Positions 24,978 through 36,146 of a DNA stretch of 64,000 nt are shown piece after piece; position 1 is the stretch's first letter; each line of letters opens with the position of its first letter. The notes below the pieces were generated by a model, which saw only the letters and a list, made by a program, of their open reading frames with translations, was not told where the DNA came from and made no database searches. The translations under genes and the position numbers were made by a program. This DNA is from Hofstenia miamia (lineage: Eukaryota; Xenacoelomorpha; Acoela), in NCBI GenBank assembly GCA_004352715.1, contig SCFE01000039.1:1026770-1090769 (forward strand), given 5' to 3'.

Positions 24978-26211
24978 CTGAATTGAAAAATACATTTTAT
25001 TAGATTTATTCGAAAAAAAAGTCTACAGAGAAAATTTGAAAAATTATGTGCTTAACTTTATTTAATTTCAAGTTTAATTTTATTGCAATGTTGTTATTGT
25101 TTTAATGCATAACTATTAAATGCGTTGTCTAAAATTTGATAATATAGTTTAATTGCAAATTAGGTATGAGAAACGATGTAGAATAATAATTTTTTCAGAT
25201 TTTTGCAATTGCAATAAATCACTTTATGTGAAAAAATTCTATTTACAATTGTATAATGGAAACTTAATGTAAACTATTTATTATTGCCTAATTCAATAAC
25301 ATCATTGTTAAAATCATTAGAGGAAGAGAAATATGTGACTCTGACTTTATTGGTTTGAATTATGTTTATTTTCTTTAGTTACTGTTAGATTACTTGTTAA
25401 ATTAGAAATATTTCCTTTTTCAATCTAAACTATTTTAAAAAATTATTTTTTACAGAATAAACAGAAATGGCATTAGAAATGCAGTGTGTTCTCTATTGAT
25501 TAACTCAGTTGTTTTCCTCACAATAACAATAGTTTTCTTTTTTAAAATGTTATAAAGTTCCTGCAGCACAAAACGTCTAATTTCTCAACTATAGAAAATT
25601 TATCCAAAGCTTTATTAAATCCTAAATGCAAGTTTTCTTTAAATTGAGAATGGCTTCATTAAAATAGCATTTTCCGAGTTAATCACTAATAGAATTGAAA
25701 AAAATGAATTTGTTGTTTAGTCTCTTTAAATTTAGCACGTGAAAATTGTTGAAATGCTAGTCACAAGTGCTGGTTTTTATTTTTAGTTGATAGAACTGCT
25801 ACATAAACAAAGGCAAATGTAAAACTGACTATCAATATGTATATATTCATGTCTGGCTAACAGCATGCTTGCCTATACATCAAAATGAAGCAGTCATCGC
25901 AGACATTCAAATGCGTCGGTTAAATTTAAGGATAGTTCTAGTATTTCACATACATTTGGAATGCGAAAGAAAAAACAATCATAGCAATTTGTTATGAAAC
26001 AAAAATGCTAGGGAAGTCAAATTTGTAAATATCACAATCTAAATATCTTACAATTTAAGTATAATTCTGTCAAATATTCTTCTCTTTGCAAATATGTATT
26101 CTATTATATTGATAATTTATACCCCAATTTTTTTAGTAAAACCCTAGATTTCCATTTAGAAAAGACTGAATACTTACCATTAACAAAAAAAAACCATAAC
26201 TAACATAAAAA

Positions 26212-26451
26212 CTTTTAAAATAATTAATGATATTTAAGGTACACATATTATTATATTATTCAATGCTTACATAAAAATGAACCTGACTTTATTCAGATTA
26301 GCCCTTTATGCAAATTTAGTTCTTGCACAAACTTCTAAAATAATTAAAGCTATTTAAGGCACACATAGTATTTACATTATTCAATACTTGCAAATGATGA
26401 GTTTGAATTTATTCGGATCAGCCCTTTATGCTAATTTGGTTCATGCATATA
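26212..26451. repeat. Diverged tandem duplication, 2 x ~120 bp
   Basis: Bases about 26212-26331 and 26332-26451 align end to end, sharing AAAATAATTAA, TATTTAAGG, ACATTATTCAAT-like words and AGCCCTTTATGC. Identity is around three-quarters, so this is an old duplication. Confidence 0.65.
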
Positions 26452-26757
26452 ATGAAAATTTTGAACCGGTGACTCAGCTGACACGGAGGCCTTAAGGGAA
26501 GAACTGATTCTTTAGACCCGTCAACAAATTCCTGTCCACGCGACCCGCAGACTAGTTGCAACACCGTAGTGCAAAATATATGGGGAGTGACCGTTTTCGT
26601 TTCTTGGTGCCCATTTTTATAAGAATAATTTATTTACAAAATGTGACGTCCATCAACAATTACGAGGGCAACATAAATTTTTTCTTCTTAAAAGAGGTAA
26701 AAATTATGATAGTAGTAAATCGACATCGATGCCTACCACTGTTTCTACATTCAACTA

Positions 26758-26781
26758 ATATATATATATATATATATATAT
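26758..26781. repeat. (AT)n microsatellite
   Basis: Short AT run about 250 bases downstream of the first-exon candidate at 27033-27341. Confidence 0.85.
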
Positions 26782-27032
26782 CTTATGCATTAATAATTTC
26801 AATAATACATGATTTAAAATTTATCTCTACAAGTATTCTTTAGGAAAAAATCGGATAAATCAAATTGCACTTGATGCAAATTTTTAAATTCTAATTTCTA
26901 TTTTAGAACTCATGATTTCTGCTTGATAATATAATATATATTCAAAAAATTTCAAATGAACCCATGTTGCATTAAATTAAACATAGATTAAAATCTTTAC
27001 CATTGCATAAAATATTGTCTACGAACCTAAAC

Positions 27033-27341
27033 CATTGAACAGGCACTTTTTGCTGAGCCAACTACTGCAAGTATTCTGCGGTTCTCTTTTAATATATCTA
27101 CAATGTGTTTCACAGCAAGTCCTTCATTACCATCATCAAAACGAATTTCAAAATTTATTAAACTACTGATATTAAATTCTTGCAGCAAATCCAGAGCAAT
27201 TCGATAGCCACTGTAGACTGGATGAGCCTCACTTGTTGTTATGGCAACAACTAAAGCTTCTGTACTTGCATTGCTGCTTGCCGTGATACAGACTTTAAAT
27301 ATTATTGTTGCAAAAACAAACAGCAGTCGAAGCATTAACAT
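27033..27341 (-). CDS. First-exon candidate: signal peptide plus start of ANF-receptor/PBP1-like ligand-binding domain
   Basis: 103 codons from ATG to a donor at ATG|GTTTAG (phase 0). If unspliced, a stop follows two codons later. Residues 1-20 (LMLRLLFVFATIIFKVCITA) form a good signal peptide. The rest resembles the first lobe of type I periplasmic-binding-like receptor domains, as in GABA-B-like, metabotropic and natriuretic-peptide receptors: a first strand (EALVVAITTSE), a helix with GYRIALDLLQEFN, a strand with FEIRFDDGNEG, a helix (AVKHIVDILKEN), then ILAVVGSAKSACSM in the place of the conserved Gly-x-x-Cys-Ser loop. The whole domain is ~350-400 residues, so most of it must lie in exons I cannot find. 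It is either the start of the CUB/LDLa gene or a separate or broken receptor gene. Confidence 0.5.
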
Positions 27342-30159
27342 TTTGAAATATTTCCAATTCAGGTACTATATAAACAAAATTTTGGAAGACAGCTGCTATT
27401 GGACAATATTTCATTCAGTGATATTTAATATGCTAATCCCATTTTTGTAAAAACAACATACATATTTGTAATAATTATAATCGTGAAGCACACGGTTGCA
27501 ACATGTCAACTTTTATGAATATGGCTAGCAACAAGAAGAAAATTAGAGCGGTTATGTCATGCTTAAAAATCAATCGTGCAATGGCACACTAATAGTTATA
27601 ACTACACCAAGCTTGTAACTATTAGGCACTAGGAACCTGTCTGTCTCTAATACCTGTTGATGGGTTGCAGACTACACTTCTCTTTTTATAATATGAATGA
27701 CTTTTTAATCTTTCTCAAACAATATTTTCACAAATTCTTCTAAACGAATAATAGATTTGGAAAAATGAATTCTATATAATTTTACTATTAAAAATTCATG
27801 AAAGATTTATTGTTGTTACATTAATATTTTATCAAGGTTTTGTAGAAAAATATTTAACTTTTGGTGGCAATTTTTATATATTTCTATTTCTTCTTTTCTT
27901 TTGCAGTTATTTTCAATTTGGTTTTGTCAAATAACTAGAAGGAGGATGATACATTTACAGTATGAATTACTTTCAGTTTGTATATTGTGGAAACATAAGG
28001 TGCAAAATTTGAAAATTTACTACCTCAAGTAAATGTTGAATGTATTAGAAAAAAATTTAATATATTGTAAAGAACAGTAAAAATGTCCAATTTCGTTCCT
28101 GTATTATTGTGAGAATCAATTGCCACAACAGCCTACCTGTTTACCTACAAATCGACATACACATAATTAAAAATAAGTATATATAAAAGAAAAAGTTTAC
28201 AGACACTAAAAAAATGCACAACTGTTTAAAAATGATATGATTTAAATTCACGCATTTAAAATGCTTCGGCAAGTGCTTAATTAATTTGTATGACCCTAAT
28301 TTATATTGGCTAGCTTACAAGTTCTGTTTTAATCATTTAAATGTTATTATTTACTTGGCACCACATTTATGTTCAAGTAATTTATTCCATTATTTTGTAA
28401 TAGCTAAATTTTTCCTATTAATTTACTAAGTTCTCTTTTTTCGGCATTTTAATTAAGATTATACTTTTGATCTTTTACCAAATTTAGATTTTGGCACTTA
28501 GCACCGAGATTACATTTACTAGCAATTTTATATTATCTATGTTAAGATTGTGTTTTGACTTGATTGGTAATTTTCTATATAGTAAACATTTTACTATTAA
28601 CTACTGCTGCATTTGATTTCAAGCTCACTTTTGCTCTTTTATTGTACTTAAAATATATGTTTGAAATGCTGTTGAATTGGTGTTTTTGCTTAAACATATT
28701 TACGAGGCTCATATAATTTAAATTGGACCAATGTACTTCCTGTTGTAAATTGCAGATAACGTGCTTATCTCCTGTAAATGTTTACCTGTTTGATGTTTGC
28801 TAAATTTGAACAAAGTTGAAATGAACCGGTTAAAGATCATATATAAATGTTAGTTTTCTACTAGATTTATGATTTCCAAATGTACACAAACATACAGAAA
28901 TTGGCTTACCAAAAGTGCAAATGTAACATCCTCTACCAGGTATCATCACTGTTTCTCCTGTGTTACTCTATAACATTGGCTGTGTATTTACGGGTAGGGA
29001 CTTACTAACTTAACACTGCTTTAGCTTTCACTCAGTTCTATTAACTTCAATTAATAAAACTTAACTATCCACTATTTAGGTGACGAAGCCCCGCAGTATC
29101 TTCTCCAATGATCGATAGTGGGCATCTGCCCGCAGCTGATCTCCACATCCAGTTTCACTTTTTCGCCGATGATCCACTTGGTTGAGTTCCACTTCTCAGC
29201 TCATCGATATAACTTATGTGTACCCTATCCTAGCTCAGTGTATACTCAAGACAAAACACAACTCGACTTAGACTCTATTATGTAAAAGTGTTTCGTATTC
29301 ATGCAACCTGATTTGTTACTAGCTGCGTAGTTAATATTACATGTAGCCATTACCGAAATATATTGGCTTTAATAACTAGTTTAATATACAGCAGCTTCCT
29401 AACTTACATTTAATAATTACTACATGCTCGGTCACATTATCGGTCACATTATTGTCAATAATTTGGATCTAAAATAATATAGATATAATTCCTAGGTTTC
29501 GGCTTACTAGCCGTATTTCGAGTTTGTTATGTTTAATACATGTTGATAATGATCGGTAGTCATCTAAACGAAAATAAAACCCCTATGCCTAACTTAAATG
29601 CACTCTCGTGGGCTGGCACAAAGACCCTTGAATATCGTTCCCGTGATGGATCCAGACTACTACTAAACACAACTCGTTTAGCTTGACATCGTATTAAATA
29701 TTCAAACCGTAGCAAAGAAACAATATAAGAATTCCGAATGAATTTCTTTATCAATTAATCTATTTATAGTAGTTCGGAAAAGTACCTGTCGATTTTGAAT
29801 TTCAAATCGTTCGTCTGCCAAGATTGCGGCAAAAAATAATGGAAGCGATTTCACCGCCCATCGTTTCGACAAAAATATTATTATCGACAAATACTAATCT
29901 CTGATTAATTACACTTGTTTTTATTTGCATTGTACAAATTAATCTAAACTGATCATAGCGTTTTATAATGTATTTTAATCATAATTATTTTCGATTTTAT
30001 TCTTCTTAATCGACGTTAGCAGCTTTTGATTAATTCGGATGATGCTACACAAACCACACATCATTGTTTTGTATTTGTCTTATGCAGCAAATGCCGCAAA
30101 CCATCAATTAATCGTAGTGTTAAAAAACCTTTTAAAGCGAAGTTTACTTTTGTAATTTG
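27342..30159. other. Stretch without a supported gene
   Basis: AT-rich non-coding DNA to about 28.9 kb, then a less AT-rich part (28.9-29.9 kb) in which I recognise no protein, RNA gene or repeat family. Two overlapping open frames of ~60 codons on the minus strand at 29.56-29.89 kb have no recognisable motif. If 27033-27341 is a true first exon, its promoter would lie just above 27342; I see no diagnostic element. Confidence 0.45.
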
Positions 30160-30600
30160 TGATCTAGAATTTTGAAGTCTGGGCTATCAAAAGCATTACT
30201 TAAATCAAGCATTGAAATGTGCTGCAGATATTTTGATTTCGAAAAAAATTTTTACTTTAGGTTATAAGGACAAAAGAGCATCAACAGTGCTTGCACATTA
30301 GTGAAAACCAAATTGGTTAAGTGGTAATGTTATTAAGTTTTATGAAATTTACTATCTGCTTGTATACTAATTTTTCTAGAATTTTCGAAAATTGATTGAT
30401 TGCAACTGGTTTAAAATTGGCTTTGGAAGGGGGGCATTTATTAAAAATAGATGCTATAACTGATATTTTAAGACTTCTGGAAATGTTGCTGTATGAATTG
30501 CGTTTGTTTCTGATATAATAGCTGTGATTGCAAATTTTATACATTTCTGTAATTTCGCTATTATTTTTTTGTAACTAGCAAAGTTGTTTTGATTGTTATT
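30160..30600 (-). pseudogene. LINE reverse transcriptase fragment
   Basis: The minus strand at 30317-30544 reads ISRSLKISVIASIFNKCPPS, then FKPVAINQFSKILEKLVYKQ, then IVNFIKLNNIT. This matches the conserved start of LINE reverse transcriptases (a WK...V.PIFKKGD..NYRPISLL..FSK..E pattern). In other frames just downstream come LNQFGFH and LDLSNAFDSP, the next two conserved blocks (QFGFR, DLSKAFD). Frameshifts and stops separate them. Weak coding-like traces continue upstream to about 31.0 kb. This is a 3'-incomplete, inactive fragment. Confidence 0.7.
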
Positions 30601-31439
30601 GTTGCTTAGGTTCATTTACTAATACTTTCGCTAAGAGATGTTCTGCATCATTCGCTTATATATATGTTTGAATGGAAATAATTTACTTAAACAGGCATTT
30701 CCAAATAGCTTTTAAATTGCCCTTCATTAAATATAGCAAAACTAGGGGAAAAACCCCTTGCATAAAAATAAATTGTGGTCTGAAAAAGAGTCTAACTCAT
30801 TTGTATTGAAGTTCAAATCTTCGGCATTAGGAAATAATTAGTCTATTAGAACATCATTGCGAGTAGGTATTGATTTATATATTAGATCCAAACAACGTTC
30901 TTTCCACAACTGATCAATATGCCTTATTCCGGTTAGATAAATAATTGATATTGCAATCACTTAACAAAAGAACAGATTTTTTAGCTGTAAGCATTTTGAA
31001 TCTCTGCGAATTAAAATTTATGAATTAACTAGAATAATTTATTCTTGGCAAATAACTTATATTAATAAGTGCAGAAATTTCTTTCTTCGTTTTATTTCAA
31101 CCCACATGCTTTGAATATGTTTATGACTTTCTTCTAGGTTCTCAAGCCTGATAAGGATCAAATATTTTTTAAATTTAAGTAATTCCACTGAATAACTGAT
31201 TAGCCAATTCTCAGTAAAGGCAAAAATCGTTTGTCATCTAGAGTCTCAAACACTTCGCTAACTTCTCTATGAGCTGCAATAATAAGGGTGTTTAACTTAG
31301 GACATTTTTACGTTGCCATTTGAACTTGCAGAATCTAAGTTAAATGAAATTAATGAATACCATCCCCAAATGCAATTATAAATCTTCGACTATTTCAAAA
31401 ATATATATAAAAATGTATTTTTTAAAAACAAGATTATTG

Positions 31440-31860
31440 GGGAAGTTCCAATTAGAAGCATTGAAGCTATGACAACTTATAAAAAGATATATAAAGATAA
31501 GCAGGTAAATATATTGAAAAGATTTTGTGAAAGTATGGATAAACTCAAAATTAAAATGGAACCGCTACAACCTAGTAGAATGAAGAAAAAATTCATTTCA
31601 ATTGAATTTCTTGTAGGCCACAAAATAAATAATAATAAACCTTCTGGGACCAGTAAATTACCATATTGAACAATTAGCAAGTATTTTTATAATTTGGCAA
31701 ATACATGTTTGGTAACATTTAATCATTGTATTGTAAATAATAAATTTCCTCCTACTTTCAAAAATGATATCTCAACATTATATAGGAAATACGAGTAGCT
31801 ACAGAAAAAATTGCATAATACATGCATTTACAACATTAAAAAAAAGTTTGCTGCACAAAT
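31440..31860 (+). pseudogene. Possible second LINE fragment
   Basis: The plus strand around 31610-31800 reads NNNKPSGTSKLPY, then (one stop later) a segment with NKFPPTFKNDIS. This is reminiscent of the LINE region just before the polymerase core (K.NK.SG...IP ... FP..WK.A). It is short, contains stops, and is AT-rich, so the call is tentative. The open frame at 31469-31669 covers its upstream part. Confidence 0.35.
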
Positions 31861-32876
31861 GTTGTTAATAATTCTCATGTTTTATCAAATAATCAGTTTT
31901 GCCTTCCAAATTTATTCAGCACATCTGAAAAAATGAGCACGTTAATTTATATTATCTCAAGCATGTTAAACTTGTTGTTAAAATACGTATGGAATATTAT
32001 TTTGTTATTTTAACACTTGATTATTTTAGAAATTCCTGTTGAAATCTGGTTTATTTTGGACTCGGTTGGGTTCTAAAATCTCGACAGTTATATATTGCTT
32101 AATCAAACGAGAAAAAATAATCTAAATAAAGTTTTAGCTTTACTCAAACTCGATTAGTGCATAAATGGTAAGCTCGCGAGGGTCTAGTAAAATGATATTG
32201 CTTTTACAAAGTAAGTAAGCTGCTTATTCTTCAAAATTCATAACCGAGTTATTTTCCATGAAAAATTTTAGGGTGATAACCTATTTTTCAAACACACTTT
32301 GTTGCAATATCCCACATTTTTTCTAGCGTTAATTTTACGTAATAAATTGATTTGTCTGCATTTTGAACTATTTTATCCAAGGCTATTAAGAAATATTGCA
32401 GGCATTTTACATAGAAACATCCATGGGGTAGGATCCACTCAAGCAATGATGAAGATATGTGCTAAAAAATGGGCCCATGCCTGAATTACATGCAAATAAG
32501 TACTTTTTTTCAATGAGAAATCCGAATTTTTTAACAGCATTCAAATTATGTCCATACCTAGTAATATTGTACCAGTTTATGTTTATATTTAAATTTTATC
32601 ATTATTATGCTTCTAAAGTGTCTTCAGTTTCAATTTTTTTTCAAATTATAATATTTAAATACAATGAAATCTCAAAATAAGTTATTCATGAAAGTTGTAC
32701 AAATTCTAAATACATCAACTAAAAAGTTTTTTGCTTTTAAACTATTCCAAAATTTGGTCAATTAAAGAATTACATTTCAAATTTATGGGTACTTTCTAAT
32801 TAAAATAATTTAGTCTAGGTCTGTATGCTTCTTGTCAACTGATTAAGGTTGTAATAATTTGCAAACTATTTGCCAA
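31861..32876. other. Non-coding stretch
   Basis: No supported gene or repeat family. Short open frames at 32299-32484 and 32459-32680 have no motifs and AT-driven composition. It ends at a 77-N gap. Confidence 0.5.
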
Positions 32877-32953
32877 NNNNNNNNNNNNNNNNNNNNNNNN
32901 NNNNNNNNNNNNNNNNNNNNNNNNNNNNNNNNNNNNNNNNNNNNNNNNNNNNN
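32877..32953. other. Assembly gap flanked by the same 61-bp sequence
   Basis: 77 Ns. The 61 bases before the gap (32816-32876) recur directly after it (32954-33014) with a single mismatch. This is the pattern expected when two overlapping contig ends were placed side by side instead of being merged. Confidence 0.9.
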
Positions 32954-33231
32954 TAGGTCTGTATGCTTCTTGTCAACTGATTATGGTTGTAATAATTTGC
33001 AAACTATTTGCCAATGCCATTAGTAGCATTTTTGATATCTTTGGACTATAATGTTCAAAATTTCATAAATATGTAATATTACATTTTTTTATTAATCTCA
33101 AAGTTTCTTGTGAATTCTGTGAAATTTTAAAAAAAATTTATTAAGATTTTTAGCATTTCTAAGAAATTTCTTTTCATGTGTTTGCAAAGTTTTTCAAAAA
33201 ATATAAGAAACATCCAAGAACTTTTCAAGAA

Positions 33232-34522
33232 CTTCAGAGCCACTGGATAAGCATTGAAACGAAAACAAACCCCAAAACCTGTCACTGCTAGGACTCCAGA
33301 GAATGTGGCAGCGGTTAGAGCTTCAGTCCTACAGTCTCCACGGCGTTCGACAATTAAACACGCCCAAGCTCTAAGGATGTCTGAAAGAAGCTTGCGAAGA
33401 ATTCTTCACAAAGATCTGCACATGCATCCTTACAAAATGATGTGCGCGCAAGAACTCAGCGAAAGAGACACTCATACTCGCAAAACGTTATGTTTGGAAA
33501 TTCAACAACATGTCGCCCCGAAGCTGTTGTGCTGTTCACTGATGAAGTACATTTTCACCTGTGTGGTACAGTAAATATACAAAACTTCAGATATTGGGCC
33601 GAGAACAACCCTCAAGATTTGCGTCAACGCCCATTGCATTCTCCTCGGGTGACGGTATTGTGTGCGATTGCAAAATTCGACATTTGGGTTCCTTATTTCT
33701 TCGAAAAAAAAAACGTTACAGTCACTGTGAACTCTGATCGATATTGTGAGATTCTGGAGACGTTTTTCAGACCAAAATTAACTAATTTCCACGATATGAA
33801 CAGAGTTTGGTTTCAGCAGGATGGGGCAACTGCCCACACTTCTCGAAGGTCGATGGAGTTTTTGAGGGAGATGTTCCCTGGTTATGTGATCTCATTGCGT
33901 GGCGACATCGGCTTGCCCGCCTGCTCGGCAGACTTGAATCCCTGTGACTATTTCCTCTGGGGATACCTCAAATCATTGCATTAATCGCCCTCAATCTATC
34001 GAACAACTTAAACGNACTTCTCGAAGGTCGATGGAGTTTTTGAGGGAGATGTTCCCTGGTTATGTGATCTCATTGCGTGGCGACATCGGCTTGCCCGCCT
34101 GCTCTGCAGACTTGAATCCCTGTGACTATTTCCTCTGGGGATACCTCAAATCATTGCATTAATCGCCCTCAATCTATCGAACAACTTAAACGTGTAATCT
34201 GTCAATAAGTCGCATCTATTTCACAAGAAATGACACACAGAGTTGTGGAAAACTTTCAAGAACGGCTTCAACAATGTATAGACAATAATAGGTCTCATTA
34301 AATGATGCTTTTTTTTTTTAACACTACGCCCTTTGTTATATTTGATCAGAATATACAATCGCAAGTATATCTAAGTCCTATTTTGAAGTGTTGTGCCTTA
34401 AAAAAGTAATAAAACAAAACTTTTTTTATGTAGCTTCGAAAATGTAAACACTTTTGCGTTACTTCACATTATATGGCTTTTATTCAACATTTATATGTGT
34501 CCGGAAATTATGCCGGACCCTG
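33232..34522 (+). pseudogene. Mariner-like (DD41D) transposase, 5'-truncated copy with internal duplication
   Basis: Close relative of the copy at 56.4 kb. It begins abruptly at AAGAACTTCAGAGCC with the N-terminal HTH missing, then reads KRKQTPKPVTARTPENVAAV, SERSLRRILHKDLHMHPYKM, the first catalytic region (TDEVHFHLCGTVNIQNFRYW), the second (VWFQQDGATAHTSRRSMEF) and the third (LNPCDYFLWGYLKS), with 41 residues between the last two Asp. A one-base change near 33530 splits the frame, and the C-terminal part (CINRPQSIEQLK) is shifted. A single N at 34015 joins a 177-bp repeat of the DDE region (33838-34014 repeated as 34016-34192). The right end (GCCGGACCCTG, then TA) is the element terminus; no left terminus is present. 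Confidence 0.85.
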
Positions 34523-34937
34523 TATATACTATTGTTAAGATTCGCATAAATTTATTGTTGTGCATAATGATGACTCTAGCCCATTAAATGTATGAAAGAT
34601 ATAGCATAGGCTTCGGGTTTTAGGTAATTGATTAAAGAATTCAAAGTTATTAAAAACCAGGAATTTCATAATTTAGTGTTTTAATGAGAAGATCCGTCAA
34701 AATTTCATAAATTTACCTATTGCGCTATACTTAAATTGCAATTTTGTTGATTGAAAATGAATTATAGCTTCTCTTTGATACTCAATTTTTTATTTCTAAG
34801 AAATAATTTTTGTCGAAATTAAACAATAGTTCTTTTTTAAGGAAATTGGATTGTTCATTATGCTTGTTATAGAAGCACCATTTACTTGAAAAATACTTAA
34901 GCATGTTATGTTTACATTATAAACGCAGAACAAATAT

Positions 34938-34943
34938 TTTATT
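34938..34943 (-). promoter_or_regulatory. Probable poly(A) signal of the dioxygenase gene
   Basis: AATAAA on the minus strand, about 75 bases beyond the stop codon at 35016, a suitable place for the 3' end of the transcript. The flanking 3' sequence is shared with the second gene copy near 63.5 kb, though the hexamer itself is changed there. Confidence 0.4.
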
Positions 34944-35015
34944 TTTAAACAATAAAATTGTTATTGAAAATGTATGCATCATTTGAATTTAAGCAAATTC
35001 TAGCAAATAATATAT

Positions 35016-36146
35016 TTAAAATACATTGAATTTACGAGCTTTAGCTTTCCACGTATCAGGAGAAATATAGCAACCGCAAATAGATCGGTCCCCGGTAAAA
35101 GATGTTCTAGCGTGCAGCATTCTCCAGTTATCGAAAACCAGCATGGTATTGAAATCGAGCTGCCTCTCAAAAACATTATCAGGGTGATTGAAAAATTCTT
35201 TGAATTTAAGCCATGCGTCGTACCACTTGTGCATGTCCTCTTGTTTTATGAAAGGTTGAATTGCAGAACGATTTGATTCGCTTACCCGGACCAAATTAAC
35301 TTTCCCTGTGTCTTTGTCCAATTGTATAACTGGTTCGGCATGAATATAGTTGTTTCCCTCCGTAATGTGTTGATAGACTAATCGATAAGTTGATAAAATG
35401 TTGAATGCCTCCGGGTCACTTTTTTGTAATTGTTCTGCACTATACATAGCGTCTGATAATAATGATTTTCCTCCTTTTCCTGTATGTTCCAATATTTGCA
35501 ATGTAACTAATGATCCTGGATGCACCATATCTGGATTATCAGTGTGCAGTGGCAACGCGCATTGTGTATATGCAATATCAAAATCATCGTGATTGTTAGA
35601 ATTGCTAATGGTATAGTATTGGATAGTTGGGTCAAAATATTCGCGACTGTCCTTGATTGAACCGATCTCTCTGGAAAGATCCATTGAAGATTGAGGATTT
35701 CTTGGTGCATTTCGCACAAGCACAAATCCATTCTGCATCAAAGAGTGATAGAATTTCTTTTTTTCTGATGAAGAGGACATGACACCGTCATAGTCAACTT
35801 CAAAACTACGCTTCTTCAATGATTCAACATTCCATGACTCTGATAATTCATACTCATTTTTTATTCCTGAAAATACCTTTTCAAACCAAGAGAGATTGAA
35901 GTTGGACTTGTGTTTATCAGACCAAGTTATTGATATTTTATCAGGAGACAGTTGAACATCCAGTGGTTGAACATTGCGGTCGAGCGTTGAGGTATCATGA
36001 ATTCTCTGATGACTTACGTGGTTATAGCTAACATCTTCTTGGCAGTTATCTCGAAGAAAAAAATTAGAGACTTTCAAGTTCTTGCTTAGTTTCGGGCTGA
36101 TGTTATTAAAATAGAGAAATCGCGAACACCATTTCACACTCTGCAT
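35016..36146 (-). CDS. Trimethyllysine / gamma-butyrobetaine dioxygenase-like enzyme (intronless)
   Basis: A 376-residue Fe(II)/2-oxoglutarate dioxygenase of the carnitine-biosynthesis family. Trimethyllysine dioxygenase hydroxylates N6-trimethyllysine in mitochondria; the sister enzyme converts gamma-butyrobetaine to carnitine. Residues 1-30 are basic with no acidic residue and could be a mitochondrial presequence. Residues 31-95 are the small N-terminal domain (LRDNCQEDVSYNHVSHQR, then ISITWSDKHKSNFNLSWFEK). The catalytic double-stranded beta-helix follows. Iron ligands are His201 and Asp203 (LPLHTDNPD) and His345 (NWRMLHARTSF); Arg354 in TGDRSICGCY is the likely 2-oxoglutarate anchor. The short His-to-Arg spacing and the ISPDTWKAKAR end favour the trimethyllysine type. 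A cysteine expected in the N-terminal zinc motif appears to be Ser40. One open exon spans the whole protein, and a near-identical copy lies at 63.6 kb. Confidence 0.9.
   Translation of the reverse strand: MQSVKWCSRFLYFNNISPKLSKNLKVSNFFLRDNCQEDVSYNHVSHQRIHDTSTLDRNVQPLDVQLSPDKISITWSDKHKSNFNLSWFEKVFSGIKNEYELSESWNVESLKKRSFEVDYDGVMSSSSEKKKFYHSLMQNGFVLVRNAPRNPQSSMDLSREIGSIKDSREYFDPTIQYYTISNSNNHDDFDIAYTQCALPLHTDNPDMVHPGSLVTLQILEHTGKGGKSLLSDAMYSAEQLQKSDPEAFNILSTYRLVYQHITEGNNYIHAEPVIQLDKDTGKVNLVRVSESNRSAIQPFIKQEDMHKWYDAWLKFKEFFNHPDNVFERQLDFNTMLVFDNWRMLHARTSFTGDRSICGCYISPDTWKAKARKFNVF

Noticed and set aside
29560-29890. Two overlapping minus-strand open frames of ~60 codons
   Set aside because: No recognisable domain, no splice context and no neighbour that supports them.
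35398-35731. Open frames overlapping the dioxygenase in other frames
   Set aside because: Shadows of the real 376-residue gene, which carries all family motifs.
35016-36146. Gamma-butyrobetaine dioxygenase as the specific identity
   Set aside because: Not excluded, but the short spacing between the distal His and the 2-oxoglutarate Arg and the C-terminal segment look more like the trimethyllysine enzyme. I kept a family-level call and no gene symbol.
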